Shown here one piece after another: positions 1 to 5,582 of a DNA stretch of 5,582 bases. Origin of the DNA: Spirochaeta sp. UBA2779 (lineage in GTDB: Bacteria > Spirochaetota > Spirochaetia > DSM-2461); NCBI GenBank assembly GCA_002352375.1, contig DEIH01000162.1, positions 1 to 5,582 of the forward strand, written 5' to 3'. Positions within the stretch are counted from its first letter, which is position 1; each line of letters opens with the position of its first letter. Below the pieces are notes generated by a model that was not told where the DNA came from, did not search any database, and saw only the letters and a list, made by a program, of their open reading frames with translations. Made by a program: the position numbers and the translations under genes.

Positions 1-1
1 G

Positions 2-901
2 TACTTCAGGGTTTACAGTGGTGATACCGTCGGGTTCGTCAATTCAAAAGGGGAAAGTGTTATCCCCTCTGTTTATCAGGACGCTGAAGACTTTTCTGAA
101 GGTTTGGCCCTGGTTGTGGTGGATGGTAAAGGCGGCTGGATTAACCGCCGGGGGCAGCTGGTTATCCCTGCGGATTTTCCCATTGCAGCTAAATTTCATC
201 AGGGGCGTGCTATGGCTGTCGCCGAAGAGGATGGCCCCGCAGGTTATCTGGATTTCCGGGGAAACTGGGCTATTGAGCCTCAGTGGCTTAAAGCCGGGGA
301 CTTTTCCCAGAGGCTGGCTGCGGTGGAGGATGTTGAGGGAGCGGCTTACATCAACCGGAAAGGCCGGGAAACCTTTCGCCATGAGTATGATTTTGCCGGA
401 CCCTTTTCTCAAGGCCGGGCTCTGGTGGTTAAAGATGGAAAATACGGGTTTATCAACAGGAAGGGAGGGGCGGCAGTGGCAGTGGATTACCGCTTTGCTC
501 AGCCTTTTGCCGATGGGAGAGCCCTGGTTGTGATAGACGACAAAGGCGGTTTTATCAATCGTCGGGGGAAGCTGGTGATTCCGGCGGAGTATGATTATGC
601 CGCCTCCTTTAAAGACGGACGGGCCCTGTTTGTCCGGGAGGGACAGGCCGGATACCTTGATACTCATGGAAAAGAGGTGATACCTCCTCAATATCGATGG
701 GCCGGAGATTTCTCGGAAGGTATGGCACCGGTTGAACTGGAGGGTCTGGTGGGTTTTATCGACCGGAAAGGCCGGCCCGTAATTGAAGCCCGTTTTACCT
801 ATGCCGAGGCCTTTCATAACGGCCGGGCTCTTGTAATGGAGGGAGAAGAGATTTCCTATATCGACCGTAAAGGGCGAGTTGTCTGGGGAGCCGAGCTGTA
901 A
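2..901 (+). CDS. WG-repeat protein, C-terminal part (5' end outside window)
   Basis: The reading frame is open from the first bases of the window to the TAA at 899-901, giving 299 visible residues; the start codon lies upstream. After nine residues the chain is eight full repeats of about 34 residues (one of 36) and a ninth of 16 that ends the protein. The repeat consensus is G-F/Y-I-N/D-R-K-G-K followed by VIP, an aromatic residue, an Ala, and F-x-x-G-R-A-L-V. This is the WG (KWG) repeat, known from many bacterial proteins of mostly unknown function and thought to form a beta-rich repeat scaffold. Repeats 2, 6 and 7 are closest to consensus; 3, 4 and 5 lose the VIP motif (AIEP, TFRH, AVAV). 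No catalytic motif or membrane segment is visible, and a signal peptide cannot be judged without the N-terminus. It is separated from hisA by 121 bases and is probably unrelated in function. Confidence 0.88.
   Translation, partial: YFRVYSGDTVGFVNSKGESVIPSVYQDAEDFSEGLALVVVDGKGGWINRRGQLVIPADFPIAAKFHQGRAMAVAEEDGPAGYLDFRGNWAIEPQWLKAGDFSQRLAAVEDVEGAAYINRKGRETFRHEYDFAGPFSQGRALVVKDGKYGFINRKGGAAVAVDYRFAQPFADGRALVVIDDKGGFINRRGKLVIPAEYDYAASFKDGRALFVREGQAGYLDTHGKEVIPPQYRWAGDFSEGMAPVELEGLVGFIDRKGRPVIEARFTYAEAFHNGRALVMEGEEISYIDRKGRVVWGAEL
29..898 (+). repeat. Tandem 102-base repeats encoding WG motifs
   Basis: These are in-frame, diverged repeats of about 102 bases (one of 108) inside the coding sequence. 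They begin near positions 29, 131, 239, 341, 443, 545, 647, 749 and 851. Similarity is mainly at the protein level, but short DNA blocks recur, such as the ACCGGAAAGGCCGG found at both about 355 and 762. The pattern fits old internal duplication followed by divergence rather than a recent expansion. Confidence 0.8.
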
Positions 902-960
902 AGCCGAACCTGATTCAGTTTGTTTTTCTTCCCTCAGATTCAGCCGACCCTCATTAAATT

Positions 961-987
961 GCACTCAGTCTCTTCTGTTCTCAGTGC
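961..987. repeat. Imperfect inverted repeat before hisA (terminator or operator candidate)
   Basis: GCACTCAG at 961-968 pairs with CTCAGTGC at 980-987, with one C-C mismatch and an 11-base loop. A TTTT run (988-991) follows at once on the plus strand, so it could be a weak intrinsic terminator for the WG-repeat gene. It also abuts the presumed -35 box of hisA at 988-993, so a regulator site is possible. The stem is short and interrupted, so neither role is firm. Confidence 0.35.
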
Positions 988-1016
988 TTTTCACGTCCCA
1001 CTGCACAACATATAAT
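988..1016 (+). promoter_or_regulatory. Predicted sigma-70-type promoter of hisA, probably leaderless
   Basis: TTTTCA (988-993, four of six matches to TTGACA) is followed after exactly 17 bases by a perfect TATAAT (1011-1016). The last T of the -10 box lies six bases before the hisA ATG at 1023, which places the expected transcription start at or next to the A of the start codon. No purine-rich ribosome binding site lies between the box and the ATG. The spacing, the perfect -10 and the missing Shine-Dalgarno sequence together suggest a leaderless transcript. Confidence 0.6.
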
Positions 1017-1022
1017 GTCTGC

Positions 1023-1751
1023 ATGACCGCAATACCTGCAATTGACCTCATTGACGGACACTGTGTCCGTTTAACCGAAGGGGATTTTGATACAGTTCAA
1101 ATTTATGGAGAAGATCCGGCGGAAACAGCCCGGAGCTTTGCCAAAGCCGGTGCCGAACGTCTTCACGTAGTCGATCTGGATGCTGCCCGGGGAACCGGGG
1201 AAAACCGGGAAGCCATCAAGGCTGTACGTGATTCTTTTCCCGGGGTTCTGGATGTCGGCGGTGGAATACGCAGCATTGAAGAGGCCCGGATTCTCAAGTC
1301 CCTGGGAGTTGATTTCCTGATTGTCGGTACCGCTCTGGTGAAACAGCCGGATGATGTGGCTGCCTGGGCTGATGAGCTGGGCCCTGTTTTTGTTGCTGGA
1401 ATTGATGCCCGGGATGGAGAGGTGAAGGTTTCAGGCTGGGAAGACGGTTCCAAATTTCGAGCGGTGGATCTGGCGGCTCAAGCCCGAAATCTGGGAATGG
1501 TAGAGATTATTTACACCGATATTTCCCGGGATGGAACCCTCTCCGGCCCTAATATTCCGGAAACAGCGGCGGTTGCCGCATTCTCAGGTCTGCCGGTAAT
1601 TATTTCCGGCGGCGTGGGTTCTATGGCCGATCTGGAAAAAATCGCTGAAGAACACCCGCTGGGAATTTCAGGTGTAATCTTTGGAAAGGCTCTCTACGAA
1701 GGCCGGGTGAATCTCAAAGAGGCAATTCGAATACTGGGAGCTTCCAGATGA
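1023..1751 (+). CDS. hisA: Phosphoribosylformimino-5-aminoimidazole carboxamide ribotide isomerase (HisA)
   Basis: HisA is a cytosolic (beta/alpha)8-barrel enzyme that opens the ribose ring of ProFAR by an Amadori rearrangement to give PRFAR, the step before HisF/HisH in histidine synthesis. The 242-residue product has the usual length. The N-terminus has IPAIDLIDGHCVRL with the catalytic Asp8. The second catalytic Asp is D128 in GIDAR. The phosphate-binding loops are GGGIR (79-83) and ISGGVGS (194-200), and TDISRDGT (165-172) is the conserved strand-6 segment. The ATG at 1023 was chosen because family homology begins there; the frame is open further upstream, but that stretch does not resemble HisA. 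There is no Shine-Dalgarno sequence before it. Its stop codon overlaps the start of the hisE gene (ATGA), so the two are surely co-transcribed. The enzyme looks complete. A dual HisA/TrpF role (PriA) is possible in principle but nothing here points to it. Confidence 0.95.
   Translation: MTAIPAIDLIDGHCVRLTEGDFDTVQIYGEDPAETARSFAKAGAERLHVVDLDAARGTGENREAIKAVRDSFPGVLDVGGGIRSIEEARILKSLGVDFLIVGTALVKQPDDVAAWADELGPVFVAGIDARDGEVKVSGWEDGSKFRAVDLAAQARNLGMVEIIYTDISRDGTLSGPNIPETAAVAAFSGLPVIISGGVGSMADLEKIAEEHPLGISGVIFGKALYEGRVNLKEAIRILGASR
1736..1740 (+). promoter_or_regulatory. Ribosome binding site of the hisE gene
   Basis: GGGAG lies seven bases before the ATG at 1748, inside the end of hisA. It supports this ATG and the ATGA overlap as the true junction, and contrasts with hisA, which has no such site. 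Confidence 0.6.
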
Positions 1752-2350
1752 GCAGTAAAAAGAAAGATCCATCATGGCCCGTGATGGTTCAAATAAGCGG
1801 GGAAGGGGTAACAGCAGCTCTGATGAACCGTAAGGCCTTCAGAAAAAGTATTGAAACCGGAATGCCCTGGATTGTTCACCCGGAAACAGAACGGATACTG
1901 CCATGGCCCGGAGAACCTCAAAGTCTGTCCCTGAGCGAGTTCTCCGGTTGCTTTCTCTTAACTCTCCCTGCCGGTTCTATCCCGGAGCCTTATGGAACAG
2001 CCCCCCCGCCGGAGGTAAATCCTGATGACCGAACGGACATGGAAGAATCCCCTCCTTCTGAAAACGGCGGGACGGAAAAGAATCCTGTTATTGAGGAACT
2101 CTCGATTCTTATTGCCCAAAGGCATAAAACCATGCCCGAAGGTTCATACACTACACATCTTTTTGAGCAGGGTATTGATAAAATTTTGAAAAAAACCGGG
2201 GAGGAAGCGGTGGAGCTTCTACTTGCCCGAAATGATAAGGATGTGATTTACGAATCCGCCGACCTCATTTATCACCTGCTGGTATTGCTGGAGGCTTCTG
2301 GACTCAGCTGGTCTGAGGTTACCCGGGAGCTCTCCCGGCGGCACAGCTGA
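1748..2350 (+). CDS. hisE: Phosphoribosyl-ATP pyrophosphatase (HisE) with degenerate N-terminal HisI-like domain
   Basis: HisE hydrolyses phosphoribosyl-ATP to phosphoribosyl-AMP and pyrophosphate, the second step of histidine synthesis, in the cytosol. Residues about 113-200 are a complete HisE domain of the all-alpha MazG-like superfamily. They contain EGSYTTHLFEQG (131-142), KILKKTGEEAVE (145-156) and ESADLIYHLLVLL (169-181), whose Glu and Asp residues bind magnesium. Residues about 11-77 align with the start of HisI (PVMVQ, ALMNRKAF, KSIETG, ERILPWPGE). The Asp cluster and the Cys motifs (CHTG and SCF) that bind metal in phosphoribosyl-AMP cyclohydrolase are absent. A Pro/Glu/Asp-rich linker (about 78-112) joins the two. 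At 200 residues it is about as long as bifunctional HisIE proteins, so automatic annotation may call it HisIE; only the HisE activity is supported. It overlaps hisA by four bases. Confidence 0.9.
   Translation: MSSKKKDPSWPVMVQISGEGVTAALMNRKAFRKSIETGMPWIVHPETERILPWPGEPQSLSLSEFSGCFLLTLPAGSIPEPYGTAPPPEVNPDDRTDMEESPPSENGGTEKNPVIEELSILIAQRHKTMPEGSYTTHLFEQGIDKILKKTGEEAVELLLARNDKDVIYESADLIYHLLVLLEASGLSWSEVTRELSRRHS
1778..1978 (+). other. Vestigial HisI (PRA-cyclohydrolase-like) domain
   Basis: This stretch encodes residues 11-77 of the HisE protein. It keeps the order of HisI landmarks: P-V-x-V-Q, then MN-x-x-A, K-S-I-E-T-G, R-x-L, and a G-E pair. The later catalytic part is deleted or replaced: where HisI has its Asp triad there is only SGCFLLTL, and where it has GPTCHTG there is GSIPEP. 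The sole Cys is residue 68. The frame is intact, which suggests the domain was kept for structure rather than catalysis. The alignment was made by eye. Confidence 0.65.
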
Positions 2351-2369
2351 CTGTTTTTTCGCTGTCAGC
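2323..2369. terminator. Weak terminator candidate between convergent genes
   Basis: At the end of hisE there is a GC-rich hairpin, CCGGGA (2323-2328) with TCCCGG (2333-2338) and a GCTC loop. A T6 run follows at 2354-2359, but 15 bases away, which is too far for a classic terminator. A second hairpin, GCTGAC (2346-2351) with GTCAGC (2364-2369), holds the T run in its loop and spans both stop codons. Termination somewhere here is expected because the genes meet tail to tail, but no canonical signal is present. Confidence 0.3.
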
Positions 2370-2808
2370 CGGCAACTGTAATCGAAGAAATCAGAGTTTC
2401 GGCATCACCTTCCATTTCGAAGGTCATTTCTTCCATTTTCCCTGTTTCCGGAGATTTCCAGCGCAGATCTACTATGGGCGGTTGGCGGAAAAGTTTTTGC
2501 AGACCGCCTTTTTTCGGTTTAATACGGAAATAATCAATTGTATCGGCTGGAATCTCAAGGGTTTCATCTTTGGTTCGGCCGCTGCCCTTTCTTCCACCGG
2601 AAAACATGGTTGAAAGCCAGTTCTCCGAGTGAAAGGTTTGAAAATACAGAGCCCTGGCCGTTGTATAAAACATCCCCCAGAGCGGTACCTGGGAACTCTC
2701 CCTGATTACCCGGCCCAGAGCTTTAGCCAGAACCGGTGTTCCAAGGTCTTTTTCCCGCTCTTTCCAGAACTCTTCAGCATCAACGCTGTCATTTCGTCCA
2801 AATAACAT
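2365..2808 (-). CDS. Conserved-looking hypothetical protein, possible PH/GRAM-like domain
   Basis: The product is 147 residues, not recognised as a named family. It has no signal peptide and no clear membrane helix, so it is probably cytosolic. Residues 10-40 look helical and charged. From about residue 43 a beta-strand pattern follows: PLWGMFYTTARALYF (43-57), ETLEIPADTIDYFRI (82-96), PIVDLRW (111-117) and EEMTFEME (126-133), ending in a short helix. The order of a Gly, a T-x-x-R-x-L/Y-F strand, an I-P followed by an Ile, and paired late strands recalls PH-like or GRAM domains; this is a guess at fold, not function. The start codon is preceded by no good Shine-Dalgarno sequence (the nearest G run is 14 bases away). 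The gene begins 45 bases after the permease and may be its downstream operon partner. It meets hisE tail to tail. Confidence 0.7.
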   Translation of the reverse strand: MLFGRNDSVDAEEFWKEREKDLGTPVLAKALGRVIRESSQVPLWGMFYTTARALYFQTFHSENWLSTMFSGGRKGSGRTKDETLEIPADTIDYFRIKPKKGGLQKLFRQPPIVDLRWKSPETGKMEEMTFEMEGDAETLISSITVAG

Positions 2809-2853
2809 AAAAGCTATTCTAACCCCCGAGAGGTTTTTATTCCATTACCGGAA

Positions 2854-4062
2854 TTATGATTTCTGTTTGTTGGAAATAACATCGATATACACAGCCACGA
2901 TGAGAACAAGTCCTTTAACAACGTACTGCCAGAAGATCTCCATGTTCATAACACTCATGCCGTTTACGATGCTGGCCATTATCAGAGAGCCGATCATAGC
3001 TCCGATTATGGTACCTTTACCGCCCATGAGGCTTGTTCCGCCGATTACGCATGAGGCGATGGTATCAAGCTCGTAGTTCTGCCCCGCATTTACCGTACCG
3101 GCTGCCACATACCCGGTGAGTATGATTCCTGCAACACCTGAAAGGACTCCCATAAGAACGTGAACCAGAAAGATGGTTTTTTTGATATTGATACCCGAAA
3201 GCCTGGTGGCCTCCAGATTACCTCCAACCGCATAGGCATATCGGCCGAAACGGGTATTAGTGGAAATATAGGAGATTAACAGGGCGATTCCCGCCAGTAT
3301 CAGTACAGGAATCTGTATCCCTCTGTAATCGTTCATAATCATGATGTAGATTACCACAATACCGGAAATAACCGATGCTTTAAGAAGATCTTTCCACATC
3401 ATGGGAATTTCAAAACCGTAACTTTTCTTCTGATTGCGGCCCAGTATTGTTGTAAAGAAGATAACTCCGACTACAGCAATGGCGATTATCCAGCCTAAAG
3501 GTTTTGAAACATAACCCTGGGCGATGGATACCAGACTGCTGTCAACCGGGGAGATGGTTTTTCCCTGTGTAACGCCGAGAACGCCCCCGCGGAAGAGCTG
3601 CATGCCTCCCAGGGTAACAATGAAGGCCGGAATCTTTAAATAGGCAATCAGTGAGCCCTGCCACACCCCGATAACAACGGCCAGAAGCAAGACAACAATA
3701 ATGGTGAAAATCGTTGACATGATACCCTGGCCGGTTGCCGTCATTGCCGGGAAAATTCTGGGCATAAGGTCGTAGAAAACCTTAACCTGAAGAAATGCCG
3801 TAACAGCACTTAAAAAACCCACAACTGAACCGACGGAGAGGTCAATATTACCCAGAACAATTACCAGTACCATGCCGGTTGCCAGGAATGAAATAATAGA
3901 AGCCTGACGGAACAGGTTGGAGATATTCCGGGGTTTGAGGAAAATCCCGTTGGTTAGAATCGAAAATAATATCCAGATAAGCCCCAGGGCAATCAGGACG
4001 GTATAATCCTTGAGGCCGTGTTTTACTTTCTTCAGCAGGGCCGAATTCTGTTCGGTTGTCAT
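2854..4062 (-). CDS. mmsB: Monosaccharide ABC transporter permease (MmsB/GguB/XylH type)
   Basis: This is the membrane subunit of a CUT2-family ABC importer for monosaccharides such as xylose, glucose, galactose or arabinose. The 402 residues match family length, with about ten hydrophobic segments (for example 20-41, 55-71, 76-95, 115-141, 189-208, 229-244, 249-267, 296-321, 336-366, 378-396). Family landmarks are GNIDLSVGSVVGFL (71-84), the cytoplasmic coupling loop YAVGGNLEATRLSGIN (277-292), and CVIGGTSLMGGKGTIIGA (338-355). NDYRG (244-248) and the C-terminal FWQYVVKG (377-384) also match XylH. The start ATG overlaps the ATPase stop (ATGA) and has a strong Shine-Dalgarno sequence. Substrate cannot be fixed from the permease alone; XylH and GguB/MmsB are close relatives, so the symbol is a family label. 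The protein looks intact. Confidence 0.92.
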   Translation of the reverse strand: MTTEQNSALLKKVKHGLKDYTVLIALGLIWILFSILTNGIFLKPRNISNLFRQASIISFLATGMVLVIVLGNIDLSVGSVVGFLSAVTAFLQVKVFYDLMPRIFPAMTATGQGIMSTIFTIIVVLLLAVVIGVWQGSLIAYLKIPAFIVTLGGMQLFRGGVLGVTQGKTISPVDSSLVSIAQGYVSKPLGWIIAIAVVGVIFFTTILGRNQKKSYGFEIPMMWKDLLKASVISGIVVIYIMIMNDYRGIQIPVLILAGIALLISYISTNTRFGRYAYAVGGNLEATRLSGINIKKTIFLVHVLMGVLSGVAGIILTGYVAAGTVNAGQNYELDTIASCVIGGTSLMGGKGTIIGAMIGSLIMASIVNGMSVMNMEIFWQYVVKGLVLIVAVYIDVISNKQKS

Positions 4063-5582
4063 GATGTCTCCTTTTCATCCTGGGCCGCCGCCGTAGCAAG
4101 GGCCATTATCTTTTCTTGTGTTGCTTCTTTTATATCGAGAATACCTGTCGAATGGCCCTCACACATCACCATGATGCGGTCGCTCATTCCCAGGACTTCT
4201 TCCAGTTCAGATGAGATCATGATAATGGAGACACCCCGTTCAACCAGGTCGTTCATCAACTTGTAAATCTCATACTTTGCTCCTACATCGATGCCCCGGG
4301 TGGGGTCGTCCAGGATAAGAACGTCGGGGTTGGTCATCAGCCATTTGGAGATAACCACTTTCTGCTGGTTTCCTCCTGAGAGTTTTTCAGCGGGAACCAG
4401 AAGGTTGGGTGTTTTAATGCGCAGACTTTTGGCAAACTTGCGGCTCTCATCCAACTCCTTGTTTTTATCAATGTGCATAAATCCTGAGAAACGGTCCATG
4501 CTGGGCAGGGATATGTTTTTGAGTATGGACTGTTCCAGTATAAGTCCCAGGGTTTTTCTATCCTCGGGAACCAGGCCGATGTTGTGATTCATGGCATCCC
4601 TGGCGGAGTTGATGTTTATCTCTTTACCGTTGAGGGTAATTGTGCCGGCTACCTGTTTTCCCATTTCTCCAAAAAGAGAAGTAACAAGTTCGGTTCGCCC
4701 GGAACCCATCAGTCCGGCAATACCGAGAATTTCTCCTTTTTTAAGATCGAAAGAAACGTCCTGGAGAAGGGTTTTATCCATGAATTCGGTGCTCATCACT
4801 TTGTAATCTTTTACTGTAAAGACCGGTTCACCTATTTCAACCTTCCGTGATGGGAAACGTTCAGTCATTTCCCGGCCAACCATCATGGCAATGAGTTTAT
4901 CCGTATCGGTTTCTGCAGTAGGCAAGGTGGCCACATGCTGCCCATCACGCAGGACTGTTACCGTATCGGTAATTTGAAAAAACTCTTCGAGTTTGTGGGA
5001 GATGTAAACACATGTAACACCCTTTTCCTTAAGGGTTCGTAAGATTGCATGAAGGGTGTTTACTTCGAATTCATTCAGAGCTGAGGTAGGTTCATCCAGG
5101 ATGAGGACTTTGGCCTCTTCACTGAGGGACTTGGCAATCTCCACCATCTGCTGTTTACCTACTCCCAGATTACCGACTGTTTCACCGAAAGGGATTTCCA
5201 GTCCATAGGTTTTAAGCAGTTCTTTGGTTCTTCCGTAGAGATCGTTCCAGTTGATAACATCCCCGAAACGGACAGGTTCCCGGCCGAGGAAGATATTCTC
5301 TCCAACGGTTGAGAAGGGGTTAAGAGCCAGTTCCTGGTAAACGATTGAGATTCCACTTTCAATCGCCTGCCGGATGGCGCCCTTTTCGAAGCTGATCATT
5401 TTACCGTCCAGCATGATTTTTCCGGTGTAGGTTTCATGGGGATACACACCGGAGAGTATTTTCATCAAGGTGGATTTCCCGGCACCGTTCTCTCCGCAGA
5501 TACCGTGAATTTCTCCGCGTTTAACGTTAAAACTCACATCGGATAGAGCAACGACTCCGGGAAATTCCTTGGTGACATTTTC
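4059..5582 (-). CDS. mmsA: Monosaccharide ABC transporter ATP-binding protein (MmsA/GguA/XylG type), missing first residues
   Basis: This is a duplicated ABC ATPase that drives a CUT2 sugar importer at the inner face of the membrane. The frame is open to the window edge, giving 507 visible residues; family length suggests only a few N-terminal residues are missing. A GTG at 5537 is an internal Val, because the conserved stretch ENVTKEFPGVVALSDV precedes it. In visible-fragment numbering NBD1 has Walker A GENGAGKST (30-38), the Q-loop YQEL (82-85), a signature variant LGVGKQQ (139-145), Walker B ILDEPTSAL (161-169) and ISHK (194-197). NBD2 has the family-typical Walker A variant GLMGSGRT (290-297), PEDRK (339-343), a true signature LSGGNQQK (401-408) and Walker B ILDDPTRGID (423-432), where Asp replaces the usual catalytic Glu. 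The gene overlaps mmsB by ATGA, as expected for one transporter operon. The periplasmic binding protein is not in the window. XylG is an alternative name. Confidence 0.93.
   Translation of the reverse strand, partial: ENVTKEFPGVVALSDVSFNVKRGEIHGICGENGAGKSTLMKILSGVYPHETYTGKIMLDGKMISFEKGAIRQAIESGISIVYQELALNPFSTVGENIFLGREPVRFGDVINWNDLYGRTKELLKTYGLEIPFGETVGNLGVGKQQMVEIAKSLSEEAKVLILDEPTSALNEFEVNTLHAILRTLKEKGVTCVYISHKLEEFFQITDTVTVLRDGQHVATLPTAETDTDKLIAMMVGREMTERFPSRKVEIGEPVFTVKDYKVMSTEFMDKTLLQDVSFDLKKGEILGIAGLMGSGRTELVTSLFGEMGKQVAGTITLNGKEININSARDAMNHNIGLVPEDRKTLGLILEQSILKNISLPSMDRFSGFMHIDKNKELDESRKFAKSLRIKTPNLLVPAEKLSGGNQQKVVISKWLMTNPDVLILDDPTRGIDVGAKYEIYKLMNDLVERGVSIIMISSELEEVLGMSDRIMVMCEGHSTGILDIKEATQEKIMALATAAAQDEKETS
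4068..4073 (-). promoter_or_regulatory. Ribosome binding site of the permease gene
   Basis: On the minus strand AAGGAG stands five bases before the permease ATG at 4062, inside the 3' end of the ATPase gene. It is a near-ideal Shine-Dalgarno sequence and fixes the start and the ATGA overlap, which implies translational coupling of the two transporter subunits. Confidence 0.85.

Noticed and set aside
18..533. Second plus-strand open frame of 171 codons in the WG-repeat region
   Set aside because: It is out of frame with the WG motifs, Trp/Leu/Arg-rich, and without recognisable features; a shadow of the repeat gene.
44..964. Long open frame of 306 codons on the minus strand
   Set aside because: It lies antisense to the WG-repeat gene and its apparent repeats mirror the 102-base period of that gene. 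Repeated codon use keeps stops out of the complementary frame; the plus-strand frame has the recognisable family motifs.
879..1022. N-terminal extension of hisA from an ATG at 879
   Set aside because: The extra 48 residues do not look like HisA, overlap the end of the WG-repeat gene, and contain the promoter. HisA homology begins at the ATG at 1023.
1163..1453. Minus-strand open frame inside hisA
   Set aside because: Ser/Pro/Arg-rich composition typical of an antisense shadow, lying fully within a well-recognised gene.
2821..2835. Short stem-loop between the permease and the unknown gene
   Set aside because: The minus-strand stem (AACCTC with GGGGTT, including a G-T pair, three-base loop) is not followed directly by a T run. 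On the plus strand a T run follows, but there is no gene there to terminate.
3848..4099. Minus-strand open frame across the ATPase-permease junction
   Set aside because: It is out of frame with both recognised genes, which already account for every base there with an ATGA overlap and a good ribosome binding site.
4584..4850. Plus-strand open frames opposite the ATPase, including 4591-4806 and 4291-4587
   Set aside because: All lie antisense to conserved ABC motifs and resemble no known protein.
5535..5537. GTG as the start codon of the ABC ATPase
   Set aside because: The same frame continues to the window edge with conserved family residues (TKEFPGVVAL), so this codon is an internal Val and the gene is cut by the window.

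Overview
The window comes from a bacterial chromosome of roughly balanced base composition. A spirochaete of the Spirochaeta/Sediminispirochaeta type is the best guess. This rests on the mix of WG-repeat protein, a scattered small his cluster and a CUT2-type monosaccharide ABC transporter, and on the general look of the proteins. It is an inference without any database search, and other phyla are possible. Nearly all of the window is coding. No RNA gene, mobile element or CRISPR array was seen, and the longest gene-free stretch is about 120 bases.

Left part, plus strand: positions 2-901 are the C-terminal part of a protein built almost wholly of WG repeats, eight full copies and a ninth partial one; its start lies outside the window. 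After a 121-base gap comes a two-gene histidine unit. hisA (1023-1751) overlaps by four bases (ATGA) a HisE-type protein (1748-2350). A perfect TATAAT with a 17-base spacer and a fair -35 box ends six bases before the hisA ATG, with no Shine-Dalgarno sequence, so hisA is probably read from a leaderless mRNA. The second gene has an intact phosphoribosyl-ATP pyrophosphatase (HisE) domain. It is preceded by a worn-down HisI-like domain that lacks the metal ligands of phosphoribosyl-AMP cyclohydrolase. In the pathway HisE acts before HisA, with the HisI step between them, so the true HisI activity must come from elsewhere if the pathway is complete.

Right part, minus strand: reading from the right edge, an ABC ATPase with two nucleotide-binding domains (mmsA/gguA/xylG type, missing only its first few residues) overlaps by ATGA the membrane permease (mmsB/gguB/xylH type). 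After 45 bases follows a 147-residue protein of unknown function with a possible PH/GRAM-like fold. It ends 14 bases from the hisE stop codon in a tail-to-tail arrangement. The sugar-binding protein that such a transporter needs is not in the window and would be expected upstream of the ATPase, beyond position 5582.

No wholly new system is visible. The points most worth a second look are the vestigial HisI domain fused to HisE, the leaderless hisA promoter, and the Glu-to-Asp change in the second Walker B motif of the transporter ATPase.
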